From Glossina fuscipes (taxonomy: Eukaryota > Arthropoda > Insecta > Diptera > Glossinidae), in assembly GCF_014805625.2 (NCBI RefSeq), contig NW_023998517.1:1160342-1224341 (forward strand): 64,000 bases of DNA, in the 5' to 3' direction. Shown here piece after piece: positions 25,609 through 36,940 of the stretch. The notes under the pieces are model-generated. The model was given only the letters and a program-made list of their open reading frames with translations, ran no database searches and had not been told where the DNA came from. The stretch's first letter is position 1; the number at the start of each line of letters is the position of its first letter. Both the position numbers and the translations under genes were made by a program.

Positions 25609-25884
25609 TAAAAGTGATCCGAAACGAACCGCTTTCAATAGCGTTCGTTTTTGAGCCAAAACAAATCAATATACCATGACTTATGAAAGTATCTCAAAAA
25701 TTTGCAAACTTTAGGCTGAACACAAGAATAAAAGTCGGACGGAACGACGGGTAGCTAAGTTTGGAATCACTTTCTGACTCGATCAGTATAATAAAAGGCT
25801 CTTTCTCAAATACTTCTGAGTGTTGCATACGTCTGAGATAATTTTATATACTCTTTTACCATAAGCGATGTAGGGTATAATAAT
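25609..25884 (+). mobile_element. GTCY-type dispersed repeat (mini-me/DINE-like), copy 4
   Basis: A full-length core. It shows AAAGTGATCCGAAACGAACC, TTTCAATAGCGTTCG, GAGCCAAAACAAATCA, a mutated tract GGACGGAACGACGGGTAG, then GATCAGTATAATAAAAGG, a CTTCTGAGTGTTGCATAC block, and the end GATGTAGGGTATAATAAT. It is diverged from the others and non-coding. Confidence 0.75.
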
Positions 25885-26541
25885 TTCATATACTTTTCAC
25901 ATCGCCAGTGGAAAATACATTTTCTTAGATCCGAAATGCGCTCTTTCTATGCGCTCTTCTCGGGTGGATTTGTAAAAGATGTAGTTTGTTATATGACAAC
26001 TGTAGACGTACTTGTACGGTTTATCGCGTAGACTATGCGGGACTTATTAATTTATATTTATTTCGTGTACGCAAAGACATATTTTTAAAAATTTCTTTTA
26101 ATTTTCTCATCTTTAGTTCTATATATAAAAACATAAACTTATATGCATATAAACGCATACATGTACATGGACGTATGTATATGTATATAGTTACATAACT
26201 ATAAAACAAGTATATATGGATCTTTATATATATAAATGAATAAAGAAGAAAAAGTAACATGTGTGTACGTAAGAATAAGTTTTCCACATATTCAATTATT
26301 AACAAACATCCGACAACGTCAAAAGTCTCTTGAGAATTCCGAAATAGAAAATAACATGTACCACAAAGAAGAAATCAAGGATTTTATGCATAGAAATTAT
26401 CATAAAGTTTTCCTCTTTGCCTATGAAGCATATTACATATATATATAGAGTTACGTATGTATATTATAGATATTTGAGCACTTTTAATACGTGATATATG
26501 CATTACGGGGTGTATATGGGGATGAGAAATTGGATGTATTT

Positions 26542-26561
26542 GTATATATATATATATATAC
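26542..26561. repeat. (TA)n microsatellite
   Basis: Alternating TA of about 20 bases. Confidence 0.93.
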
Positions 26562-26664
26562 TACATATATCAGAAAACTGATGAAGATCCAATTTCCTTA
26601 TGAGAACAGACAACATGTAATATCCTGTAACAACTGACAACAAACAAGAAAAATTAAAGAAAAA

Positions 26665-26698
26665 GCAACAACAGCAACAACAACAACAACAACAACAC
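26665..26698. repeat. (CAA)n trinucleotide repeat
   Basis: CAA/CAG units repeated about eleven times. In a coding context this would give polyglutamine, but no open gene surrounds it. Confidence 0.94.
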
Positions 26699-27774
26699 TA
26701 ACAGAAATGGAAATATGAAACACAGAGCATATATGTATATGCATATATATATACACATGCTTTTATGCATATATGTATACTTACTTATGTAAATATATGT
26801 ATACTTGAAAGTTTAAAATGAAATGAATTTTGTAAAGATATGTGATTATGTGACATGATTCTGTTATGCATGCTAAAAAGTTCTTTTCAGACATTTCATA
26901 ATGGCTGGCTAAGGGTTACTTTCCTTTCAATTTCATGTTCATCAAAAACGTTCCCATTTTTGATGCCCAACTGTACCGACACTGCTGTGATGATGTGCAT
27001 ATTTTATGAAAGTAATAAACGTATACAGCACTGGGATTAGTTTTACCCTTTCGTTGTGGCAAGAATCATCATTAGAGACTTGTTTGCCTTTTGCGTTTGC
27101 TTTGTTTATATTTCATTAATGCAAATTAAACGTGTTCTCCGTTAAGGAACCATCCAACCAACCAACCAGCTATGGTCACCGTTATGCGAGCGGAAACTGT
27201 GCTTAAATGGAAATTGTTCTCCTTGGAGTGCAATCAATTAATTGACATTCATTACGAACACATTCAACTCGCATGAATGAAATATTTTCTCATTTCTATA
27301 AATTTTAATTTCAATCTATTACTTAATTCTTTTAATTGTGAACATACTTTTTCTTTGTATATACAATTTTTTTATATCCACTTTTGACGGTGCATGTTTA
27401 TGCAATGTATTAAAGAGACTTCCCTTATACTTCGTGAGCGCAAATCAATTTACATGCAATGGCTTAAGGCTTTGTTCATTTGCACAATTCTGGTGTTATC
27501 ACCGGTCAGAACTGCCATAAGTAAGATAGAAATATTAATCGTGAAAGTTATGTTATTATTGCAACTTATTTGAAAATCCCAGACGGTTCACATAAAGAAG
27601 AAAAGTTCCACTAGGTTCCCAACGAATAATGTATTATGCGAAAATTCATTACTTGTATTTTTCTAAAAACCAATAAAATCACTATAGTGTGCCATGACCC
27701 CCCTACAACTCTGTACTCTATACATATTCATGAAAAGAACTTTCACAAGAATGCATTACACGAGGTGTCGCCGA

Positions 27775-27963
27775 AAAAGAGGACTGATTGAAACCATATT
27801 CAATAGCGGCAATAGGACTTTATGCCCAAGCACATGCCAGAAAAAAAAACGGATAGAAGGGCAGATAAGTTTAAATCGATTCGGAATAGATCGGTACAGT
27901 GAAAAGTGGGTCTATCTCAAATTTTATATACTGTTGTATCATAAGTAGTGTAGGGTACAATTA
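27775..27963 (+). mobile_element. GTCY-type dispersed repeat (mini-me/DINE-like), copy 5
   Basis: A shorter copy. It shows GGACTGATTGAAACC, ATTCAATAGCGGC, a strongly mutated tract AGAAGGGCAGATAAGT, AATCGATTCGGAA, GATCGGTACAGTG, GGGTCTATCTCAAATT, and the end AAGTAGTGTAGGGTACAATT. It is missing part of the middle. An 84-codon frame overlaps it and is not a gene. Confidence 0.7.
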
Positions 27964-28199
27964 TTGCAATAGATCCACTGCCATATAGACTGTTAATATA
28001 CAACTACCAGATTTTTAATTATCTATTTATTAGGTAAGCAGAAGATCTTTATGATTACGACAAGCGTGAGTTCTGCAGGCATTTACAACGTTTTTTATAA
28101 CAACCAGTTACAACTACCACAGACCCATTGGTGTTTTCTCCGAAAAAAAAAAGGAAATTTTGCCCTGATATAATTCTTTTTTTTTATATCTGAACCGTT

Positions 28200-28262
28200 T
28201 ATCATAGCCACTATAAAAGGGCCCGTGTTGAGTTCACTTGGGCTTGTCGTCCTTCGAAGTTA
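28200..28262 (+). promoter_or_regulatory. TATA-box-like motif
   Basis: CTATAAAAGG at 28,211-28,220 is a near-ideal insect TATA box in a locally GC-rich setting. An initiator-like TTCACTT lies only about 24 bases after the first T, shorter than the usual 30. No coding frame follows; the first ATG at about 28,311 opens only 14 codons. It may be chance. Confidence 0.2.
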
Positions 28263-28980
28263 ACAAAATTGTGGCTTCATGCCAGAGCGATATAAAATTT
28301 TATTGTCACAATGGACCAATCAGCTAGTCCTCGTGCAATTATAATCAAAACGTGACGTACGATGCCCAAAATTTGTCTTAAAGCGTAGAAAACATTTTCT
28401 TCTACTCTTCGTGTTATTTAAGCAATGTCTTATTAAAAGCATAACCTCTTCTTCTACACTTTAACGTGAGCTTCGACCTTTCCTCCTAAAGACTGAAAAC
28501 AAGTTACGAACCCATACGTTTACAATGTTCACGAGAAAAATAAAGAACAGCCTGTGTTTATTAAAAAATGAAGAGTTTCTTAAAGAAAATCGTGAAAAAT
28601 TGCTTACATTTTTTTCTTAGTTTCTGTAGATAGAAAATCCTCAATCCATCAGACTGGCCTACACATCTCTTCGTGAGTATAAAATGGTAAAACTTTTGTA
28701 GAAGCGCGCAAATTGTGTCTCAGCAAATTTTTAGTATATGAAGGTTTTAATGGTGGAATAACTCTAGCTTTAGTCTGTATAATCGAAAACTAAAAAATTA
28801 ATCATTAACTTTTTATTGTACATAATAAGGGAGTCAAAGCTTCTTTATACAGAAATAGCGCAAACCACCGCTCAAAACTCCATTGAATTTTACCTACGGT
28901 TGGGTTTGAATAACAAGACAATTGCAATTCCCTTGTGGTTTATTAGGAAGGGGTTAGTGAATCTCGGCATTATGATTTGA

Positions 28981-29026
28981 TACTATATATATAGATAATA
29001 TATATAGATAAAATATATATAGAGTG
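28981..29026. repeat. imperfect TATATAGATA tandem repeat
   Basis: Three imperfect units of TATATATAGATA lie inside the first copy of the duplicated block and are absent from the second, so they arose later or were lost. Confidence 0.8.
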
Positions 29027-29596
29027 ATATAAAGGCTATGCGGAGAATACCGACATTTTGGCAAACATATTTATTACCTGCAATATGCAATAATTATTAA
29101 ATTGGAAACAAATTACTATAATATATTATGCTTTAATTTATTACGCTATAATCTATCATTCTATGAATAATTAAATGGTCAATGCCCCTTCGCAAAAAGA
29201 GTTTTAAGTATTTCTTCTTAAAAAAGCGAAAAGAGTGTTCGTATGTTTAGGAAGTTGAAGGTGCAAAAGTAAAAGCTGATCTCTTAATAGCTACTAAATT
29301 GATAACATTCCGCAATTGTCTCTCATCCAATTAATTATGAAATGAGACGAAATCTTTTCAAAAGCGCTAAGTGCATTAAAGTGATTCCTTTCAATCTCTC
29401 CTTCTCTCTTTAGCGCAGTTAACATCTTCAATGCGTTCGAGACGGTTGCGGTCGCTTCGAAAAATTTGCGAAATAAGTAGGTTTTTTTAAGTGTTTTCTA
29501 AAAAAAATTTGCTCAGAAAATATATGAAATCATAAATATGCAAAAATTTAAAAAAAAACATCAATTCTTTCGTAATAACAATTCTTTCATAATAAT

Positions 29597-29895
29597 CCTT
29601 ATCGTATAAGAAAATATTTTACAATAGTTGATATTCTATACAGTAAAAAAAGTGAAAATACGAAAGATTTGCCGAATAACTTCGCGTAAAATATGGTATA
29701 CATGAAAATGGATTAACACTTAAAGGCAACAACAACGAATGTTATATGGCGTGATAGATAAGACAAAAACGTAAAATATTCGTCGTGTAAATAAAACGAA
29801 GATCCCATTATAATCGCGAAAGTTAGAGTTGGCGGGATTTATTTTCTTTCGGTTCGGTTCGTTTTAAATAATTTATCGTCAAATATGTAAGTAAA
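29597..29895 (+). repeat. module copy 1 of duplicated block
   Basis: The order of landmarks is CCTTATCGTATAAGAAA, ACAATAGTTGATATTCTATA, AATACGAAAGATTTGCCGAA, AACAACGAATGTTATATGGC, ATATTCGTCGTGTAAATAAA, GGCGGGATTT, GGTTCGGTTC, then TCAAATATGTAAGTAAA. All of these recur in copies 2 and 3 or in one of them. Confidence 0.8.
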
Positions 29896-30196
29896 AATCG
29901 AATTGTAAAAATCAGAAATAATATTAATTGAAAAAAACAAAAATTTATGATGTCGTATTACGTATGTATGTAAATGTGCGTTTTATGAGAGGTTGAATGA
30001 GAATTAACGAGAGTAGTTAAATAGCTTGATGAGTTAGTTAGATGAGGTTGCAATAGGAGAGTGCACTTTCAAGAGAGTAACACTTCTCGCAAAAATCTAA
30101 CGCAATAGTAAATGCAAAAAGAAAAAACGATGGCAAATAAAAAATTAAACATTAGTAAATTCGCCACGTGATTATGGTGATGATTTTTATGACGAT

Positions 30197-30620
30197 CTTT
30201 ATCGTATAAGAAAGTATTTTACGATAGTTAATATTCTGTATAGTAAAACTAATTAACATCGCGTGATTAAGTAAATGACGTATGCAGTTAAAATACGAAA
30301 GATTTGCTGAATAACTTCGCGTAACATGTAATACACGTAAAAATGTATTAACACCTAAATAAACACCAAAAATGAATGTGATGTAAGGTGATGTAATAAC
30401 ACAACGATGAAAAATATTCGTCGGGTAAATAAAAATTGAAATAATCTTGAAAGTTAAAGTTGAAAGTAGGTTAATAAATTATACAATAAAAAAGACGGTT
30501 TGCGGGATTTCTTTTTGTTTCGTGTCGGTTCGGCCCGGTCTAGTGCAGGTTGTAGATAATTCATTTTCAAGACTAATTTTTGAACTAAAATGTTTGGTGC
30601 CTCAAATATGTAAGTAAATT
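30197..30620 (+). repeat. module copy 2 of duplicated block
   Basis: It has the same landmarks as copy 1, starting with TCTTTATCGTATAAGAAAG. About 40 extra bases (near 30,247-30,285) sit between the first and second landmark blocks, and a longer stretch precedes GCGGGATTTC. It shares with copy 3 the sequence after the module, a TTCAT...TCAAGACT block, and with copy 1 the TCAAATATGTAAGTAAA end. Confidence 0.8.
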
Positions 30621-31784
30621 GAAGTAAATAAAATGCATAATTTTATTATATATGTATGCTTCTGTATTATAAACGTTACATGAGAGTTAAATATTTAAGG
30701 CAATAAGAATCGTTATACATAGCTAATTGAATATTATGAAATTATAGAACGAGCTTTGAAGAGATTGGCAATTCCCGAAACATTCAAGATGTCATTGAAT
30801 TTCATCCACCAGTGAGTTAATTTGCGAATAACAAGACAGATGCAACACTTTCACGGTTTATTAGGAAATGATTAGTATAAATAGGCATTGATTGAACGTT
30901 ATAAACACATTACAAAATGATGTTACTGGAGCTATAACTGGAATATTGGCATTCTTGCAGAAATGGTTTTTATTTAAAAAAAAATGCAATAATCACTAAA
31001 TTGTAAACAAAATACTAAAACACATCGTTTTTAATTCCCAAAGCAAGTAGAGAAGAGCGATGCAGGGTTAAACATGTGTAGGTTGTATACGTTAATATAT
31101 TCATGTTGCATATGCAGTCGAATACAATAAAGTACTTTTTAAATCGACATTTGTTTTTGCGTGAAACGGAGTCGGAGACCAGACTTCTGCAATTTACGCA
31201 ACAATCATATTTTTCATCCCCATCAACCAGAGTTTTCAATTTTTTGGAAAAAAATGCTAAATTTTTTCAGGTACTTCCGAAAATGATTTAAAAACTTGAA
31301 CACATTTTCTATTTCCAAGTGTAAGCATTCAATTTTCTTAGAGTTATAAGAGCGAAAACTTTTGTTTTTGTAATGTAAACTTTGCGCTGAATTAATTATT
31401 TGTTTGTACAAGCGGCCAATACATATTCGTGAAAACAGTACAAGATAAAAGGATAGTATTTTTAAAGAGAGCAACATTTGATTTTGTGTGAAAAACTGCA
31501 GACACAAATGCAAACATTTAATGCGTTCTTGTTTGAAAAGCATTGGCTTGAGCGAGGAATTTAAAGGTGTAAAAGTAACACCTGATCTCGTAAAAGCTAG
31601 TTCAAGTTCAGTAACATTACACGAAATCGTTTCAATAGCGCAAAGTGCATCAAATCAGAGGGCGACGCTTTTCTATCGATAATCAACTATGTCTTTTGCT
31701 GAAAAACTTTCTTTAAGGCAACTAACATTTTCTTTTTATACGCGGGAGTTTAAAAAAAAATTAAATAAATTCTTTCATAATAAA

Positions 31785-32070
31785 TAATCTTTATCGTATA
31801 GGAAAGCATTTTATAATAGTTAATATTGTGTATAGTAAAAAAAGCGAAAATACGAAAGATTTGCCGAATAACGTAAAATGCCTGAATACCTGAAGACAAC
31901 AACAATGAATGTTATATGACATGATATAACAAGACAAAGACGGAAAGTATTCCTCCTGTAAATAAAACTAAGATTCCACATTAGAAAAGTCGCTTGGCGG
32001 GATTTTTTTTTTCGGTTCGGTTCGTTGTAAATAATTCATGCTCAAGACTGATATTTACTTTGACTTGAAA
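31785..32070 (+). repeat. module copy 3 of duplicated block
   Basis: Landmarks are AATCTTTATCGTATAGGAAA, ATAATAGTTAATATTGTGTA, AATACGAAAGATTTGCCGAA, AACAATGAATGTTATATGAC, GTAAATAAAACTAAGAT, TTGGCGGGATTTT and TTCGGTTCGGTTCG. It lacks about 20 bases after GCCGAATAAC compared with copy 1. Confidence 0.8.
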
Positions 32071-32798
32071 GAAAATGCTTTACGGCCCTAAACTAGATAA
32101 TTAGCCTTTTAGTAAAAAGGCCACAATTAATGACCGAATTTTTATTCTCTAGAAGAATTATATCCTTTCAGGGTTTCACTGTAAATCTATTTTTCCGATA
32201 TACATTCACATGTATTTATTAATTTGCGAACAATCGAAAATCGACAAGTGACACGCGTTTCTTTTCTGTTTTGCAATTCATGCAATTCGAACAACGAATT
32301 GCAATGACATAAAATTTAACATTTTGCATTGTTGTTGTGTTTGTCATTATTTTTGTTGTCGGCAAGCAATATAAAAAAAAAAGCACATCCTTTTTATTCA
32401 CACAGTCTACGAGCAGACATTGCAATTGTCATGAACAGGCATAAGTAGAGTAAATGTATGCTTGTCCATATAGCCATGTGCAGATATAAATGCTTATAAA
32501 TATGTGAATATAAAAACATACTATTATGTAAGTGAAATTGGTTGCATGTACGTGTGTGCCTGTATGCATATTACATGAGACATGATGACATCCTTTTTTG
32601 TCACAAACAATTTGAGAAAATTTAAAACATGGTGAAAAGCGTTGTGGTAAAACACAACAATACCCAAAACAAGGTACAACAATGCAAAAAACCCTTACAT
32701 TCACTTCATACAAACTCAAGCATACATACATACGTGCCCTTGTTATATACTTACAATTTACCACTGTGATGAATGCAATGCCTGATGACTCTAAATAA

Positions 32799-32818
32799 AT
32801 ATATATATATATATATAT
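32799..32818. repeat. (TA)n microsatellite
   Basis: Alternating TA of about 20 bases. Confidence 0.94.
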
Positions 32819-32949
32819 GTTTGTGATATGCATTTTTTTTCCTCACATATAGTCACAAATACTTTTCATTGCATATGTGCTATTACTTAAATATGTACAT
32901 ATATAGAGAAATGCATGTGTAAAATGAAATACATTTTCCACTACTCATA

Positions 32950-33007
32950 ACCACCACCACCGCCACCGTCGTCATCATCATCATGATCGTCGAAGTCCTC
33001 CTCGGCG
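32950..33007. repeat. compound trinucleotide tract (CCA)n(GTC/ATC)n(CTC)n
   Basis: Trinucleotide units change along the tract. Read on the minus strand one frame gives Glu/Asp-rich residues followed by six Gly, Tyr, Glu and a stop. The frame is blocked by a stop only a few codons upstream, and no convincing acceptor site with a pyrimidine tract precedes it. I keep it as a repeat, with a diverged last exon as the unlikely alternative. Confidence 0.85.
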
Positions 33008-33359
33008 CTTTCCTCACATCATTACAATTACGAAGGATAACATTTTGTTTTTTTTTTTAACATTCAATATCGTCAATGTAACGCGTCGTCCGTCCTCGTC
33101 ATCATTGGAGTCAACGTTAATGTTAACGGATGTTTTCCATTTTGTTTTTCCTTATTTTTCCTTTTACAGTGGATTGAAGTTTTTTTTTTTTGCTTTCTTT
33201 TTTTTAACTTTACGGCCATAAATCAAAGTTCGGTTTTTTTCAATATTTTAAAGGGCACGCGTACAGAAGGATGCAGGACGTTTTAGACGCATCGCACTTT
33301 TTTAAAATTTATTATTTAACCTTTGCATTATTTCATGAATATATCTGCATTGAAAACAT

Positions 33360-33410
33360 GTTTCATTTTTTTTATTTTTTTTTTATTTTTTATTTTTTTA
33401 ATTTAACGTA
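33360..33410. repeat. T-rich low-complexity tract
   Basis: Runs of T separated by single A bases, about 50 bases long. Confidence 0.93.
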
Positions 33411-33789
33411 TCTTTAGTTAAATGAATGTTTTATTTCTTTAAATTCGCACATCTTTCGCATAAGTTTCAATCACAATTCTAAACTAGAGCTAATCACAGT
33501 TGATTAACACATCATCTTTTACAAATATTTACTAAGAAATATCATGAACTTTGTTCATTGTTTTTTGAATTTTCTTATTTTCTCAGCCAGCTTTTTTATC
33601 TACTCTTTAAACAGAGCTGAACTCCATTGAATTTGCTGACTCCCATTGTGAGCAACAGCTGCACTTAACAACTTTATTACCAAACAAATAATCTTAAGGA
33701 GCAGTTTTTGCTTCAATCTTTTTTTTCTTTTTTCTTTCGTATATTTCTTCTTGAACTCTATTTGTTGATTTAACCTTTTGGTTTATTCA

Positions 33790-33811
33790 GTTTTTTTTTT
33801 TTTTTTTTTTT
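33790..33811. repeat. poly-T homopolymer
   Basis: About 21 consecutive T bases. Confidence 0.95.
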
Positions 33812-34399
33812 ATTGAAAAGGCATTTATCACAAATTATTATGAAATTATTTTAAATTACATTAGAAAATACCTCTTCAAACATTGATTGTGCAAAATATT
33901 TTGCAATTAATATTAAAAGCAAAGGCCATTGGATGTTAAGTGATAAATCGAGTTACTTGCTAGCGAAACTTTAGGGATTCTAAGCAAGAAATTTAGTTGC
34001 ATTATCTCCACAATTGAAAGCTTTCTCAATATCTTCTCAATAGAAACGTAATGGGTGTACGTGTCTGTGTTATATGTTGACTATGTTCTCGAAAGTTTTC
34101 CGCCCCATCCTGAGTATCAATCAATTTTTTGACGGCTCCATTGTGAAGCCGAGTAAAAATCTTTAATCCCTTTTATTGGAATTATATAGAAAATCCATTA
34201 TCGATTTACTTAGGCATTTTAATATAAACTTTTCAGAAATTATAAGGTAATCGCAGTAATCACTACACTATTTTACAATATGAAATATGTTCTTAACCAG
34301 CCTAACACGATGCGTCGTGATCATGTCCACCAGCCTGTTTTCACGTCTTCGCTTAGAACTTAGGTTAAATTCAGTCACAAAACCCGTCTTTAAGGGATA

Positions 34400-34955
34400 A
34401 CAAATTTTAAATAAGTTTGAAGCAGTAAAACCACTATGGTGGGCTACGATACGCCTTTAAGTACCTCACGCTGCTCTACAGTAATTCGTATAATGGCTTC
34501 TCAAAATCGGGGAGTACATTGGAAAAGGTTGCTCTCAGATCTGCAAAACCTTCTTTGTTGAAAGCAAAACTTGTTAGGTACAGAGAAACTTTTTTGTGCG
34601 ATCATTGTTTTAGTCAACTACTAGAGATCGTCGCGATCAGTACCCACTGAACGTTTGCGAATGCAAGCATAATTGAACCTAACATGTAATATAATTTACC
34701 ATAGATGAACAAATACGCTAGAGTTATTCATTGAACAAGTTTTCAAGATAAGGCTGTTTGTGGGTAAAGTAATCGAGAAAGTGCCCCGATCCGAACCATT
34801 TTCCATATAGTATCTCCTTTGGTCAAAGAAGGTCAGTGTCCCGAAGTTATCGGTGTAATAAATCCCAAGTCCTTCTGTGTGTTGCTTACACCTGCGCAAA
34901 CTTGATAGACCCTTGTCTATCTTGTGCCACAAGTGGCGTAGGGTGGAAAAATAAT
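34400..34955 (+). mobile_element. GTCY-family dispersed repeat with extended 5' part, copy 6
   Basis: The core begins near 34,779 (AAGTGCCCCGATCCGAACCA), continues with CTTTGGTCAAAGAAGGTCAG, and then jumps to ATCGGTGTAATAAATCCC and AAGTCCTTCTGTGTGTTGC. The segment that holds the GTCY tract in other copies has been deleted. It ends with CACAAGTGGCGTAGGGTGG. Upstream, AAAACCTTCTTTGTTGA, GATCGTCGCGATCAGTACC and GAACGTTTGCGAATG match copy 3 at 21.6 kb. The 5' border is uncertain. Confidence 0.7.
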
Positions 34956-36902
34956 TCTATGAATAAAAAACAAAAGTAAACATTTTCGCGTTTTTTTAAA
35001 ATATTTTTGTAATTTATGCAATCGTCAAATGCTCACCATGTTTAATTATTAACTGTACTCAGCAAGTCCATGCGGTTATCAAACTTCCACAGGGCACGGT
35101 TAGATATGTCCATCAATTAATAAATTAATATTTGCCATAGAATCTAATTTGTTATCTTATCTAACCATACCGCATTACTAGTTTCAATTTTTCCTAGGAG
35201 CTGTTCAACCATTAGTGGACGGCAGACTTTGAGGAAAAATACCGAAAACTCCCATATGTACAGATGAAAAGTCAAATTTCTCATCTCCCATTACTGGAAG
35301 TAATAGAATGAAAAGATTAGGTCACTGCTGGTGAAGAGAGGGGAGTGAGGAAACGTTTTTCTAGTAATTTCACATTTGAATTCGAATGAAACCTTAATAC
35401 TGTCCTAGAAGGCTTCAAATGAAAGTTTGTGCACTTGAGGAAAATTACATAATTTTTTTGCTGATTGTTATTACTTGTGTTACTTCCCCTTCACTTTCCC
35501 ATTACTTGCATTACTTAGCTGTGCTGTTGCAAATGTTCTTTTCTTTCGAAGCATCAGAATTTTTAGTATGATCTTAAAAGAGTCAGTGTTTCTCAAGTAA
35601 CTGAAAAAGCGAGTGAAAAAAATTTCCGCATTAATCTCATATTAATCAAGTGTGTGTATGTGTGTGTTTGTGTTTATGTTCGTAATGTTTCGGCAAAAGA
35701 GGCTTATGCTCCCATTAATGAAACTTCAACAGAACATTCCATTGGATTGCATCATTTAACTGACACGTACTTACCATCACAGCATATTACTCGACCACTA
35801 CAAACGAACGCTTAATGCAAGCAAATAAAATCTGGATAAACTAAGCAAATTATTCAAAGCAATGTGAAAATTGTACAGACGTGTTATTTAGCATAACATT
35901 TCCGCAAGGAACAACAAAACAAAGCAACAAACCAAACCAAACCACTGGTTTTTTTTTGCTGCAATATACTCACAGTAAGCACACTTTCACGTATATATTC
36001 TTGCTTTTGTGCATAATATTTTGTTGTTGTTATTATATCTATTGTTGCTGCTGCTGGAGAGAAGAATAACCGCAAACCGCAAAAACACAAAATAAAATCG
36101 GTGTTTAAACCGAACGTGATTGCAATGAAGTTCATTTTATTTTAAAGGTTGCTTCCAAAAATCCAGAGATATAACAACAACAACAACAACAGTTAAAGAA
36201 ATCAAAAGAAAAATGAAAAACTTTGTTTACTAACTCTCAAGACAACGAGCAAAATCGAGTGTGTTCTTATAGTTTTAGATTGTGTTGCCTGCATACATGC
36301 ATGCATACATACATACCGTATATATATATGCATATAAACATGCATTACGCTCGAAAGAATTGTTCAGCGAGCGACCTTAAAACCAACTGTTGGATTAAGT
36401 TGTGAATCGTGATTTGGCGGCCAAGTGTTGCCGTTGGGCATCAGTACAATACCAAACCCCCTTATGCAATAAGCGTAGAGTATTTAAAGATTGTTGTATG
36501 CTGATTTTCTGTTGAACTTTTTATTATTGCGGCTTAAAAGTGTTCAATTTCAGTAAATTTAAAGCAACAACAAAACGCGCATCGTTACTTAGTACAGCGA
36601 TCGAATTGAAAGGAGACAAGAGCGAGCAAACAGGCGGGCAGGTTAAATTAAATGTTCATTTTACGTTTACTAGGCTAAGCATTGGCGAAGGCGAAGAGGG
36701 TGGAAATACGCGTGTCTTCGTATACAGCATATTGTGTTTCGATATTATTGCATTTTGGACATTGCAATGGCGATATTTAGTCGATGATTACAATGTTTGT
36801 AAATTTTATTTCACCTTGTGGGCAATTTGTACAAAATACCAAAAAAAAAGGAGGAAGAAGCAGAGTTAACAACATCTTCAGTCTAAGCATCCAGCCACTC
36901 AG

Positions 36903-36940
36903 GCGGATGGACGGACAGACGGACAGACGGTTAAGCTAGC
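36903..36940. repeat. (GGAC/AGAC)n tetranucleotide repeat
   Basis: GGAT, GGAC and AGAC units follow each other about nine times. This is the same unit class as the tract within the GTCY elements, but the flanks do not match their consensus, so it may be a free-standing microsatellite seeded by such an element. Confidence 0.85.

Larger units (their letters stand above)
25885..27774. other. gene-free DNA rich in TA and CAA simple repeats
   Basis: I see no gene. Much of 26,100-26,830 is AT-rich with ATGTATA-type repeats. Frames of up to 90 codons are low in complexity. Confidence 0.55.
28875..32080 (+). repeat. block of diverged direct duplications
   Basis: Two long, same-orientation copies can be aligned in order. 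The first covers about 28,875-29,895 and the second about 30,783-32,080. Shared landmarks include GAATAACAAGACA (28,908 and 30,826), GGTTTATTAGGAA, TGCAATAAT.A.TAAATTG, AGGTG.AAAAGTAA (29,259 and 31,565), and the module described next. The second copy carries about 400 extra bases around 31,020-31,440. Between them sits a third, shorter copy of the 3' module. No coding frame longer than 106 codons exists and none is recognisable. It may be an old unknown repeat element or a segmental tandem duplication. Confidence 0.7.
32081..34395. other. gene-free DNA, T-rich
   Basis: I see no gene. A 134-codon minus-strand frame (32,429-32,833) is made of Tyr-Ile repeats from the TA tract and cysteine-rich random sequence. 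T-rich low-complexity DNA covers about 33,170-33,240, 33,360-33,410 and 33,718-33,811. Confidence 0.55.

Noticed and set aside
28875..32080. Reading the duplicated block as an LTR retrotransposon with two terminal repeats
   Set aside because: The copies are diverged, a third partial copy lies between them, there is no coding region, primer-binding site or polypurine tract that I can see, and the second copy has a large internal difference.
32429..32833. 134-codon minus-strand frame
   Set aside because: Its start is a Tyr-Ile run made by a TA microsatellite and the rest has no known motif.
7691..33225. Identical 13-mer CGGCCATAAATCA at 7,691 and 33,213
   Set aside because: Matches of this length between two places are expected many times by chance in 64 kb, and the flanks do not align.
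35395..35404. TAATACTGTC, the first bases of the miR-8 family
   Set aside because: The match stops after ten bases and there is no hairpin partner nearby; a ten-base match is expected by chance in 64 kb.
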